Assembly (NCBI GenBank): GCA_019416395.1
Contig: DXXH01000014.1
Location: forward strand, 1-19,133
From: Clostridiales bacterium
Lineage (GTDB): Bacteria; Bacillota; Clostridia; Oscillospirales; Acutalibacteraceae
Direction of reading: 5' to 3'
DNA length: 19,133 nt
The position numbers and the translations under genes were made by a program. Each line of letters begins with the position of its first letter. The stretch's first letter is position 1. The notes beneath the pieces are model-generated. The model saw only the letters and a list, made by a program, of their open reading frames with translations, was not told the DNA's origin and did no database searches. Of the stretch, positions 1 through 6,787 are shown piece after piece.

Positions 1-1
1 A

Positions 2-391
2 CCCAGCATCGCCCCCCAAGATTTATGGGACAAGCCCCTGATTCTATCCCAACAGCGCCAGGGCAGCGACTTTCTGGCCCGCTGGCTTCACCGGGAATAC
101 TCCCAGCTGCATGTGGTGGCAACCTACAACCTGGTATTCAACGCCTCCCTGCTGGTGGACGAGGGACTGGGTTACGCCTTGTGCTTGGACAAACTGATCC
201 ACACCCAGGGCACGAACCTTTGTTTCCGTCCCTTCTCTCCCCCTTTGGAAGCGTCCGCATCCATTGTCTGGAAAAAGTACCAGGTATTTTCCAAAGCGGC
301 GGAAACCTTTCTGAAATGCTTAAAAAACCTGCTTCGGGAAGAGGAAACCTCTCTGCCGGAAACATCCGACTCTCTGGAATCCCAGGTATAA
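2..391 (+). CDS. LysR-family transcriptional regulator, C-terminal fragment (5' end outside window)
   Basis: The reading frame is open from base 2 to a TAA at 389-391, giving about 129 residues without an N-terminus. The visible part matches the second half of a LysR effector-binding domain: a segment ending in ATYNLVFNASLLV, then the EGLGYALCLDKLI stretch typical of the end of that domain, then a closing helix with KYQVFSKAAETFLKCL. The DNA-binding helix-turn-helix must lie upstream of the window, so no start can be assigned. A hairpin at 454-500 ends the transcription unit. It points toward the convergent ABC exporter operon, and a second complete LysR gene lies on the other side of that operon. 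Its target genes are unknown. Family assignment is fairly sure; the effector cannot be told. Confidence 0.8.
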   Translation, partial: PSIAPQDLWDKPLILSQQRQGSDFLARWLHREYSQLHVVATYNLVFNASLLVDEGLGYALCLDKLIHTQGTNLCFRPFSPPLEASASIVWKKYQVFSKAAETFLKCLKNLLREEETSLPETSDSLESQV

Positions 392-453
392 GTATCTTGT
401 AATTCCCGGATTTTTTCCCATATTCCAAGATTTACTGTATGTCCTAAAATATC

Positions 454-500
454 AAAAAGGCATGCTAAGGGCATTCTTCCCCTTTAACGTGCCTTTTCTT
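454..500. terminator. Hairpin terminator, probably bidirectional
   Basis: AAAAGGCATG (455-464) pairs with CGTGCCTTTT (488-497, one G-U pair), with an inner AAGGG/CCCTT pairing. A T-run follows on the plus strand and the A-run at the left arm becomes a T-run on the minus strand. It sits between the convergent LysR fragment and the ABC exporter operon, so it could stop both. The rest of 392-583 shows nothing else I can name. Confidence 0.6.
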
Positions 501-583
501 ATTGGAACGCAAACATCTGGGTCACAGATCATTTTAGATATTCTTTTCGCCATGGTCCCGTCTATGACAAGGCAGCCACTTTC

Positions 584-2479
584 TCAACCGGCAATGGGCT
601 GTGTTTTGGCCTTCTTTCCTGTATAAAGCTGGTAATACCTGCCTTGCTCCTCAATCAGCTGGTCGTGGGTGCCCCGTTCAATAATCCGTCCCTGCTCCAG
701 CACCATAATGCAGTCGGAATTCTTGACCGTGGAAAGTCTGTGGGCAATGACAAAAGTGGTACGGCCTTTCATCAACCGGTCCATGCCTTCCTGCACCAGG
801 GCTTCTGTCCGGGTATCGATGGAAGAGGTGGCCTCGTCCAAGATCAACACCGGCGGGTCCGCTACTGCGGTTCTGGCAATGGACAGCAGTTGCCGCTGCC
901 CCTGGCTCAGATTGGAACCGTCGCCGGTCAACACTGTATCGTACCCATCGGGCAAACGGCGGATAAACTCATCGGCGTTGGCCAGTTTGGCCGCCGCAAT
1001 ACATTCCTGGTCCGTAGCGTCCAAACGGCCATAGCGGATATTGTCCATCACCGTTCCGGTAAACAAGTGCACATCTTGCAACACCATTCCCAAGGATCGG
1101 CGCAGATCCCCTTTTTTAATTTTATTGATGTTGATTCCATCATACCGGATTTTTCCATCCGCAATGTCGTAGAACCGGTTGATCAAATTGGTAATCGTGG
1201 TTTTGCCGGCGCCGGTGGAACCTACAAAAGCGATCTTCTGGCCCGGCGTAGCGTACAGTTTGATATTGTGCAGCACAAGTTTCTTTTCGTCATAGCCAAA
1301 ATCCACATCGTTGAAGGTCACGTCCCCTTCCAGCTTTGTATAGGTGACCGTACCTTCCGCCTTGTGAGGGTGACGCCACGCCCATATCCCTGTGCGGGTG
1401 GAAGACTCTTCCAAGGAGCCGTCCGGTTTTTCCACGGCGTTAACCAATTCCACGTAACCTTCATCTGTTTCCGGAAGTTCGTCCATCAAGGCAAACACCC
1501 GCTGGGCGCCTGCCATAGCCATAACAATGCTGCTGGTCTGCTGGCTGAGCTGGCTCACAGGCTGGGTGGCATTTTTATTCAGGTTTAAAAAGGCCACCAA
1601 TGTTCCCAAGGTCAGACCGGAATAGCCGCCCAGGGTGAGAAGCGCTCCCACTGCAGCGCAAAGCACATAACTGATATTGCCCAGGTTGGCGTTGACGGGC
1701 ATGGTCACATTGGCAAAAGTATTGGCCTTGTCCGCGCTTTCCCGGAGAGCCTGGTTCAGCTTTCGAAAATTCTCCAGGCTTTTCTCTTCATGGCAAAATA
1801 CCTTTACCACCTTCTGCCCGGCCATCATCTCCTCGATATACCCGTTTACAATCCCCAGGTCCTTTTGCTGCCGGGCAAAGTACCGGGCAGAACGTCCGCC
1901 CAGCTTTGCGCTGGAAAACAGCATAACGCACAACATGGCAAGAGTGATCAGCGTCAAAGGCACGTCCAGAAGGAAAATGCTCACCAGTGTGATGACCACC
2001 GTCACCAGGGAATTGATCATTTGTGGAATGGTCTGGCTGAACACTTGGCGAAGGGTATCCACATCGTTGGTGTAGACGGACATAATGTCCCCATGGGCAT
2101 GGGTGTCAAAATAACGGATGGGCAAGGATTCCATGTGCTGGAACAATTCCGTGCGCAAGCGGCGCATAGTTCCTTGGCTGATGTTCACCATGATCCGGTT
2201 ATAGCCGTAAGAACACAGGATTCCTGTAATGTACACACAGGCCATGACGCTCAGCGCTTTGGCCAACGGGCCAAAATCCGGTGTATCCGTCTGCGTCAGG
2301 GGCACGATGTAATCGTCGATCAGGCTCTGGAGAAACAAGGTGCCAAACAGCGTACAGAGGGCCGACACAACCGTACACAGCACTACCAAGCAAAAGGAGC
2401 CTTTATAATACTTCAGCATAGTCCCCAGCACCCTGCCTAGGGTATGGACCATCTGCCGCAAATCCATCGTTTTTTTCAT
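584..2479 (-). CDS. ABC multidrug-type half-exporter, canonical ATPase subunit (permease fused to ATPase)
   Basis: This 631-residue half-transporter has an N-terminal membrane domain with about six helices and a C-terminal ATPase. Walker A GSTGAGKTT is at residues 420-428, the signature LSQGQ at 524-528, then Walker B with a catalytic Glu (LILDEATSSID) and an H-loop His (VIAHRLSTV). These are the residues of an active nucleotide site, so this is the catalytic partner of the neighbouring subunit, which has degenerate residues; such pairs are known for heterodimeric exporters of the BmrCD/TM287-288 type. I placed the start at ATG 2479 because AAAGGAG lies just upstream; an open frame extends further upstream but has no support. 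It starts 16 bases after the stop of the upstream subunit. The substrate is unknown; drugs, lipids or peptides are all possible. Confidence 0.88.
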   Translation of the reverse strand: MKKTMDLRQMVHTLGRVLGTMLKYYKGSFCLVVLCTVVSALCTLFGTLFLQSLIDDYIVPLTQTDTPDFGPLAKALSVMACVYITGILCSYGYNRIMVNISQGTMRRLRTELFQHMESLPIRYFDTHAHGDIMSVYTNDVDTLRQVFSQTIPQMINSLVTVVITLVSIFLLDVPLTLITLAMLCVMLFSSAKLGGRSARYFARQQKDLGIVNGYIEEMMAGQKVVKVFCHEEKSLENFRKLNQALRESADKANTFANVTMPVNANLGNISYVLCAAVGALLTLGGYSGLTLGTLVAFLNLNKNATQPVSQLSQQTSSIVMAMAGAQRVFALMDELPETDEGYVELVNAVEKPDGSLEESSTRTGIWAWRHPHKAEGTVTYTKLEGDVTFNDVDFGYDEKKLVLHNIKLYATPGQKIAFVGSTGAGKTTITNLINRFYDIADGKIRYDGININKIKKGDLRRSLGMVLQDVHLFTGTVMDNIRYGRLDATDQECIAAAKLANADEFIRRLPDGYDTVLTGDGSNLSQGQRQLLSIARTAVADPPVLILDEATSSIDTRTEALVQEGMDRLMKGRTTFVIAHRLSTVKNSDCIMVLEQGRIIERGTHDQLIEEQGRYYQLYTGKKAKTQPIAG

Positions 2480-2495
2480 ATACCACTTTCTCCTT

Positions 2496-4243
2496 TCACG
2501 CTTCCCCGGCCTGGTCAAAATCCCCGCCACCCTGTGTCTGGGCTTCGTAGATTTCCCGATAGATCCCATTGCTCTTCAACAGTTCCTGGTGGGTACCAAA
2601 GCCGTCGATCCTGCCATTATTCAAAACCAGGATCCGGTCCGCGTTCTGTACGCTGGATATCCGTTGGGCAATGATCAATTTTGTGGTGCCAGGGATACTT
2701 TTGGCAAAAGCTTCCCGGATCTTGGCGTCCGTTGCCGTATCCACCGCGCTGGTGGAATCGTCCAGGATCAGCACCTTGGGTTTCTTCAGCAAAGCCCGGG
2801 CAATACACAAACGCTGTTTCTGTCCCCCCGAAACATTGGCGCCACCCTGCTCAATCCAGGTTTCGTACCCATCGGGGAACCGTTGGATAAACTCGTCTGC
2901 GCAGGCTTGGCGGCAGGCTTCCTGGCATTCTTCCAGGGTAGCGTCTTCCTTGCCCCAGCGGAGATTGTCCAAGATCGTCCCAGAAAACAACACATTCTTT
3001 TGCAGCACCACTGCCACCTGATCCCGGAGCGTCTCCATATCATAAGAGCGCACATCGATACCACCCACTTTCACAACGCCTTTGCTTACGTCGTACAAAC
3101 GGCTGATCAAATTGGCCAGGGTGGATTTACCGCTGCCCGTTCCGCCGATCACACCCACCGTCTCGCCAGGGCGAATGTGCAGGTCGATCTGGCTGAGGAC
3201 TTCTTCCCCGCTGCCATGTTTGTAAGAAAAGCTCACATGGTCAAAATCAATGGAACCGTCCGGGACTTCCTTAATGGGCTGTTCCGGATCGGTCAAGTCG
3301 GCCTGCTCGTCCAGTACCTGGGCAATCCGCCGCGCACTGGCCATACTCATGGTAATCATTACAAACACCATGGACAGCATCATCAGACTCATCAACACAC
3401 TGAGCACGTAACTGAACAGGGACGTAAGCTGGCCCGTAGTTAGATCCCCTGCCACGATGAACTTTGCCCCAAACCAGGAAAGGGCGATCATGCAGCTGTA
3501 CACCACCAGCATCATAATTGGGCTATTCAACGCCAAGCGGCCTTCTGCCTTGACAAAAAGCTTGTAGAGATTGTCCGCCGCTTTGCGGAATTTCTCATTC
3601 TCATAGGCTTCTCGCACAAAGGACTTGACCACCCGAATCGCCGTAACATTCTCCTGTACACTGGCGTTTAAATCGTCGTATTTTTGAAACACTTTTGTGA
3701 AAATCCCTGTAGTCTGGATCATAATGAAAAACAGGGCAATTCCCAAAGCCACCACCGCTATGAGGAAAATGGTACTGAGCCTCACATTGATAAAGAAGCA
3801 CATGAACATGCTGCATATCAACATCAATGGCGCCCGCACCGCTACCCGCAAACACATTTGATAAGCGTTTTGCAGGTTGGTCACATCGGTGGTCATACGG
3901 GTCACCAAACCGACTGTGCTGAATTTATCAATATTGGAAAAGGAGAATGTTTGAATATTCTCGTAATTCCCTCCCGCAAATTGCAGGCAAATCCGGAAGA
4001 GGCTTTTGCGCCAAACCTACCAGCCAAGACTCCCGCCGCCAAACTGACAAATGCCAGCACCAGCATAATGGCTCCATAGAAACACACTTGGCCCATATTT
4101 CCCGCCTCGATGCCTTGATCGATGATGGAAGCGGTCACAAAAGGGATCAGCACTTCCATGAGCACTTCCAATCCTGTAAACACAGGCGTCAGCACGGAAG
4201 CAGCTTTATATTCTTTCACCTGACCTAAAAGCGTTTTAATCAT
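2496..4243 (-). CDS. ABC half-exporter, degenerate ATPase subunit, with single-base frameshift
   Basis: Read as one gene this is a roughly 580-residue half-exporter, but it is split into two frames. The first 113 codons run from ATG 4243 to a stop at 3902-3904; the rest of the protein is in another frame. Homology-like continuity (NLREG then NYENIQTFSFSNIDKF) places the break near 3967-3976, where one base appears missing in a G-rich run. The ATPase domain carries GGTGSGKST, VSGGQKQR, then LILDDSTSAVD with Asp instead of the catalytic Glu, and an H-loop with Gln (IIAQRISSV). Those changes mark the degenerate half of a heterodimeric exporter. The start codon overlaps the marR stop by four bases (ATGA), with AGGAGG upstream, so the genes are translationally coupled. 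Either a sequencing error or a real inactivating mutation; the intact remainder favours error. Confidence 0.85.
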
Positions 4244-4683
4244 TCTGTTTCCTCCTGGTTTTCTTTTTGGAGATTGTTCCGCACAGTGCGCAAATCGTAT
4301 TCCAGCTGAGCCAGCCGCCTGAAAGGAATATCCCCTGCGGCTTTTCTCAGCTGCCCGGCAAATACGCCGCGGATTCGGGCTTCCTCTTCCCGGGCTTTCT
4401 CCGTGAGAATAATCCGCTTTTTCCGGTCGTCCCCAGGATCTAGAAACATTTCCAGATACCCCTTATTTTTTAAATCGTTGAGTAAGGTGGACAACGTGGA
4501 CTTTGACAGCCTAAATGCCCCACAAAGCTCTGTGGCACAGGGCAACTCCTCTTTTTGGGAAAGGAGATAATCCAACACATATCCCTGGGATAAGGACAGG
4601 CCCAAAGCCCGGAACCGGGCTCTGCCGTCTTGCTCCATAGCTACGCTCACCTGCTTGATCAGCAGTAAAATCGTTTGATCCAT
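4240..4683 (-). CDS. MarR-family transcriptional regulator
   Basis: This 147-residue protein has the MarR winged helix-turn-helix: a recognition-helix region LSKSTLSTLLNDLKNKGYLE followed by the wing DPGDDRKKRIILTEKA, flanked by helices that usually form the dimer interface. ATG 4683 is preceded by GGAAGGAG seven bases upstream; a longer open frame upstream runs through the promoter and is not credible. It is the first gene of the operon with the two ABC half-exporters and overlaps the next gene by four bases. MarR proteins in such cassettes usually repress their own operon until a ligand of the exporter binds. The repeated GGACGGT sequences around its promoter are the obvious candidate operator. 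The ligand is unknown. Confidence 0.88.
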   Translation of the reverse strand: MDQTILLLIKQVSVAMEQDGRARFRALGLSLSQGYVLDYLLSQKEELPCATELCGAFRLSKSTLSTLLNDLKNKGYLEMFLDPGDDRKKRIILTEKAREEEARIRGVFAGQLRKAAGDIPFRRLAQLEYDLRTVRNNLQKENQEETE

Positions 4684-4712
4684 ACTGGCGCTCCTTCCTG
4701 TAAAAATCAGCG

Positions 4713-4760
4713 GGACGGTTCTCTTCCGAACCGTCCGCCTGAAAACCATTATAGGACGGT
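4713..4760. promoter_or_regulatory. Candidate MarR operator: three GGACGGT half-sites
   Basis: GGACGGTTC (4713-4721) and GAACCGTCC (4728-4736) form a perfect 9-base inverted repeat with a 6-base spacer. A third GGACGGT at 4754-4760 directly abuts the marR -10 box and is inverted relative to the second. Binding across these would block the marR promoter, which fits autorepression. The 9-base repeat lies in the transcribed leader and could also fold as an RNA hairpin. Which protein binds is inferred from position only. Confidence 0.5.
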
Positions 4761-4776
4761 CTCCCTTGAAAGTGAA
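4748..4776 (-). promoter_or_regulatory. marR-ABC operon promoter
   Basis: Read on the minus strand, TTCACT (4776-4771) lies 17 bases from a perfect TATAAT (4753-4748). Transcription would begin near 4741, about 58 bases before the marR start. The -35 box overlaps the -35 box of the divergent lysR promoter at base 4771. Confidence 0.65.
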
Positions 4777-4794
4777 TTTAGAAAATGCTATTAT
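4766..4794 (+). promoter_or_regulatory. lysR promoter
   Basis: TTGAAA (4766-4771), a 17-base spacer, then TATTAT (4789-4794) give a good sigma-A-type promoter. Transcription would start near 4801, 30 bases before the lysR ATG. It runs opposite to the marR promoter and shares one base of the -35 box with it. Confidence 0.6.
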
Positions 4795-4815
4795 TGATAA
4801 GAAACACTTATTAAT
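4793..4815. promoter_or_regulatory. Candidate LysR autoregulatory dyad
   Basis: ATTGATAAG (4793-4801) and CTTATTAAT (4807-4815) form an inverted repeat with one mismatch around AAACA. It covers the end of the lysR -10 box and the start site. LysR regulators often bind a dyad over their own promoter and repress it; here this is inferred from position and symmetry. Confidence 0.4.
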
Positions 4816-4830
4816 TTTTTGGAGAACCCC

Positions 4831-5706
4831 ATGAACACCTTTCAACTTTCCTGTTTTCTCACTGTGGCGGATACGCTCAACTTTGCCCGGGCAGCCGAGC
4901 ATCTCCACGTCACCCAGCCAGCAGTGACCCAGCAAATCCACTCCCTGGAAAAAGAGTTAAACGTGACCCTATTCCAACGCACAACCCGCTCTGTCAAAAT
5001 CACGCCGGAAGGTATGTCCTTTCTAAACGATGCGCGGCACATGGTAATCTTGGCACAAAGGGCCAAACAGCGATTTCAAAACCCACAGGGAAAACAATTT
5101 CAGCTATTTTCTCTGGGATACAACAACAGTGCCCTGTTGCCCTGGTTTATCCCCGCTCTGAAAGAACTGCGGGAACGTTTTCCAAATCTCCATCCCCGTT
5201 TGCAAACAGGGCCAGGTCCTTATCTTCACCGCATTTTAGAGGACGGGGATCTGGACGCGGTGGTGGATTTTCAAATACCGCCTACCAAAAAAACTGCTCT
5301 CCATTACAGAGAACTTTGCCGCGTCTCCCTGGTATGCCTTCTTCCCCTGGACCACCCCTTATCTAACCGGAAAATTCTTTCCGCCGCAGACTTGCAGCAG
5401 GAAAATCTGGTACTGTTCGATCCTGCCAAGCCCCAGCCAAATTCTCTGCGGCCTTCCCCCCAGCTATTGGGAGAGCGCACGCCTGCAGAGCTATATTTCT
5501 GCGAGACAACGGAATCCATCATTTCCCTTGTCATGTCCGGCTATGGAGCTGCGGTACTTCCAGATTTGTTTCCACCTGGAAAACTTCCCTTTGCCCGGAT
5601 TCCCTTAAAAGAAACAGGATCCATGTCCTTGGGCATCTATTACCGGACCCTGCAAGGAAACGAACCCCTTAAAGCGCTGTTGCAGTTACTTAAATCCCCT
5701 TCTTAA
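4831..5706 (+). CDS. LysR-family transcriptional regulator
   Basis: A complete 291-residue LysR protein. The first 60 residues hold the winged helix-turn-helix (FARAAEHLHVTQPAVTQQIHSLEKEL, then LFQRTTRSVKITPEG), followed by a linker helix and an effector-binding domain from about residue 90. ATG 4831 is preceded by GGAG seven bases upstream; an in-frame TTG at 4819 is less likely. It is transcribed divergently from the marR-ABC operon across only 147 bases, an arrangement in which LysR regulators often control the divergent genes. It could therefore co-regulate the exporter, or control genes elsewhere. The ligand is not predictable from sequence. Confidence 0.88.
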   Translation: MNTFQLSCFLTVADTLNFARAAEHLHVTQPAVTQQIHSLEKELNVTLFQRTTRSVKITPEGMSFLNDARHMVILAQRAKQRFQNPQGKQFQLFSLGYNNSALLPWFIPALKELRERFPNLHPRLQTGPGPYLHRILEDGDLDAVVDFQIPPTKKTALHYRELCRVSLVCLLPLDHPLSNRKILSAADLQQENLVLFDPAKPQPNSLRPSPQLLGERTPAELYFCETTESIISLVMSGYGAAVLPDLFPPGKLPFARIPLKETGSMSLGIYYRTLQGNEPLKALLQLLKSPS

Positions 5707-5763
5707 ACCGCAAAATTCAGTCATGCTCCTCAAGGTGTACCCATAAAAATAGTGTATCAGGAA

Positions 5764-5782
5764 AAAATTACCAGGTAATTTT
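5764..5782. repeat. Perfect AT-rich palindrome downstream of lysR
   Basis: AAAATTACC (5764-5772) and GGTAATTTT (5774-5782) are perfect inverted arms around a single A. It may be a weak lysR terminator (the right arm ends in TTTT) or a protein-binding site upstream of the next promoter. Nothing else recognisable lies between 5707 and 5811. Confidence 0.45.
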
Positions 5783-5811
5783 GAACCTTAAACCATTCTT
5801 TTAACAAAAAT

Positions 5812-5844
5812 TTGATAGATTTCTTTTTCTGTTACTGCTATACT
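5812..5844 (+). promoter_or_regulatory. Extended -10 promoter of the leader/Cys-rich gene unit
   Basis: TG at 5836-5837, one base, then TATACT (5839-5844) form an extended -10 element. A TTGATA lies at 5812-5817, but the 21-base spacer is long, so the extended -10 is probably the main determinant. Transcription would begin near 5851. Confidence 0.5.
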
Positions 5845-5878
5845 GGATACAGACCATTTGAAAAGGGGGTACACGTCT

Positions 5879-5962
5879 ATGGCGATTCCCACAATCTGGT
5901 CCCGCCAAGCGGCGGGTACCACTTCCAACCCCAAAATAGAACAGCCGCTTTTCCGGAACTGA
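5879..5962 (+). CDS. Putative 27-codon leader peptide of an attenuator
   Basis: ATG 5879 lies nine bases after a GGGGG Shine-Dalgarno-like run (5865-5869) and opens a 27-codon frame ending at TGA 5960-5962. The peptide begins MAIPTIWSRQ and resembles nothing I recognise. Its last codons lie inside the left arm of the terminator at 5940-6005, and its middle codons cover a small hairpin, CCCGCC (5901-5906), loop AAGC, GGCGGG (5911-5916). A ribosome on this frame would therefore decide which RNA fold forms. That makes a regulatory leader more likely than a functional peptide. It could also be chance: the frame is short and no homologue was checked. Confidence 0.45.
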   Translation: MAIPTIWSRQAAGTTSNPKIEQPLFRN

Positions 5963-6005
5963 CCTGCCCATTGGGCCAGCTCTCGGTAAAAGCGGCTGTT
6001 TTTTT
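5940..6005 (+). terminator. Attenuator terminator upstream of the Cys-rich gene
   Basis: AACAGCCGCTTTT (5940-5952) pairs perfectly over 13 bases with AAAAGCGGCTGTT (5988-6000), followed by a run of T. The 35-base loop contains further pairings (CCG/CGG, GCCC/GGGC). AAGCGGC in the leader (5907-5913) is exactly complementary to GCCGCTT in the left arm (5944-5950), so an antiterminator can form instead. The gene's ribosome binding site follows directly after the T-run. Confidence 0.75.
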
Positions 6006-6025
6006 CAGGAAAGGAGCAATATGTC

Positions 6026-6220
6026 ATGATCCCTTGCCAGTCCACCTGTAGCCGTTATTGTGAAGGCTGCCACAAGCACTGCGCCAAATGGAAACTTCTC
6101 CAAGCAAAAAACCACCTGGACAATCAGCGAAAAAAGGACTATCTTCAGTATTACAACCATCTCAACAGTCTGATCCTACGGCAATATTTAAGCATGCAGC
6201 CTCGCACCTATTACCGCTGA
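6026..6220 (+). CDS. Small Cys-rich, putative zinc-binding protein
   Basis: A 64-residue basic protein whose first 19 residues hold five cysteines (positions 4, 8, 12, 15, 19) and two histidines (16, 18). The spacing C-x3-C-x6-C-H-x2-C followed by an aromatic residue (Trp22) resembles a small cysteine motif I associate with short phage- or element-borne hypothetical proteins of Clostridia; that is from memory and unchecked. The rest is a charged, Tyr/Leu-rich helix-like stretch with no membrane segment. ATG 6026 follows AAAGGAG by 11 bases; an ATG at 6021 stops after two codons. It stands alone between an attenuator-like terminator and a strong terminator at 6272-6310. Function is unknown; metal-binding or nucleic-acid contact is a guess. 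Confidence 0.6.
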   Translation: MIPCQSTCSRYCEGCHKHCAKWKLLQAKNHLDNQRKKDYLQYYNHLNSLILRQYLSMQPRTYYR

Positions 6221-6271
6221 ATGTTTTCTACATATACTTCAGGGTGGCTTCCTTCTGGGGCGCACAACCTG

Positions 6272-6310
6272 AAAACTCCGGAAAGCACTTTGCTTTCCGG
6301 AGTTTTTCTT
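6272..6310 (+). terminator. Terminator of the Cys-rich gene
   Basis: AAAACTCCGGAAAGCA (6272-6287) and TGCTTTCCGGAGTTTT (6291-6306) form a perfect 16-base stem with a three-base loop, followed by T-rich sequence. It ends the unit that began at the promoter near 5839. Confidence 0.85.
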
Positions 6311-6330
6311 TCGGAAGATTCCCCACAAGC

Positions 6331-6366
6331 AAAAGAGCTGCCGCATATTTACGGCAGCCCTTTTTT
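6331..6366. terminator. Bidirectional terminator, end of the mur operon
   Basis: GCTGCCG (6337-6343) pairs with CGGCAGC (6352-6358). T-runs follow on both strands: TTTTTT on plus from 6361, and TTTT on minus from the AAAA at 6331-6334. It lies 12-40 bases after the stop of the minus-strand VOC gene. Confidence 0.7.
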
Positions 6367-6377
6367 ACAGGATGAGC

Positions 6378-6782
6378 TTATAAATATTGGTTAAATTCCA
6401 CGCGCTCTTCATTGGGTCCCAGAATGATAAAATACCGCACGCCGCGTTCCCAGAAGGGCAATGACTCGATCCCCTGGCTGACTATGGGATACCCCATTTT
6501 TTCCACCAGAGCATAGGCCGCTTCCACGTCCGTGACATCGATGGCGATATGGTCGATGGCCCCGGAACACAGAGTGGCCTTCCCGTTTTGGTAAACTTCC
6601 AAAGTCAAGTCCCCTAACCGATAAAACGCCACATCTTCTCCGGCAGCCTGGTTCCGAGTCCGATAAACTTCCTCAAACCCCAGACTTTTGTAAAACTCCC
6701 CTGTCTTTTCCAGGTCATTGGTGGGAATCCCCACATGCTGCAACCCTTTGCACAGGGACTTCATCTGTTCCGCAAGATTCAT
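6378..6782 (-). CDS. VOC-superfamily (glyoxalase-like) protein
   Basis: A 134-residue protein with the paired beta-alpha-beta-beta-beta layout of the vicinal oxygen chelate fold. The first half begins CKGLQHVGIPTNDLEKTGEFYKSLGFE, and the second starts at AIDHIAIDVTDVEAAYALVEKMGY and ends GPNEERVEFNQYL. HVGI, the paired DHIAI and the late Glu are where metal ligands sit in glyoxalase-type members, so a metal-dependent enzyme is plausible but the substrate is not known. ATG 6782 is preceded by GAAGGAG inside the end of murF, only five bases after its stop, so the two are probably translationally coupled. A longer open frame starting inside murF lacks support. It is the last gene of the mur operon. 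Confidence 0.8.
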   Translation of the reverse strand: MNLAEQMKSLCKGLQHVGIPTNDLEKTGEFYKSLGFEEVYRTRNQAAGEDVAFYRLGDLTLEVYQNGKATLCSGAIDHIAIDVTDVEAAYALVEKMGYPIVSQGIESLPFWERGVRYFIILGPNEERVEFNQYL

Positions 6783-6787
6783 GTTCC

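Noticed and set aside
644..1588. 314-codon plus-strand open frame opposite the ABC exporter
   Set aside because: Shadow of the minus-strand exporter, whose Walker and signature motifs are clear; the shadow has no recognisable domain.
3967..3976. Programmed -1 frameshift in the ABC half-exporter
   Set aside because: No X XXY YYZ heptamer is present and no such recoding is known in this family; a missing base is simpler.
5901..5925. GGCGGGTACCAC as a T-box-like element
   Set aside because: It only loosely recalls the T-box GGTGGNACC core; the rest of a T-box (specifier stem, correct antiterminator bulge) is absent and the downstream gene is not tRNA or amino-acid related.
5788..6045. 85-codon minus-strand open frame over the attenuator region
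   Set aside because: It begins at GTG without a good ribosome binding site, runs antisense through a terminator stem and resembles no family. The plus-strand structure explains the region better.
5812..6051. 79-codon plus-strand open frame starting at the promoter
   Set aside because: Its start precedes the predicted transcription start, it lacks a ribosome binding site and it crosses the terminator.
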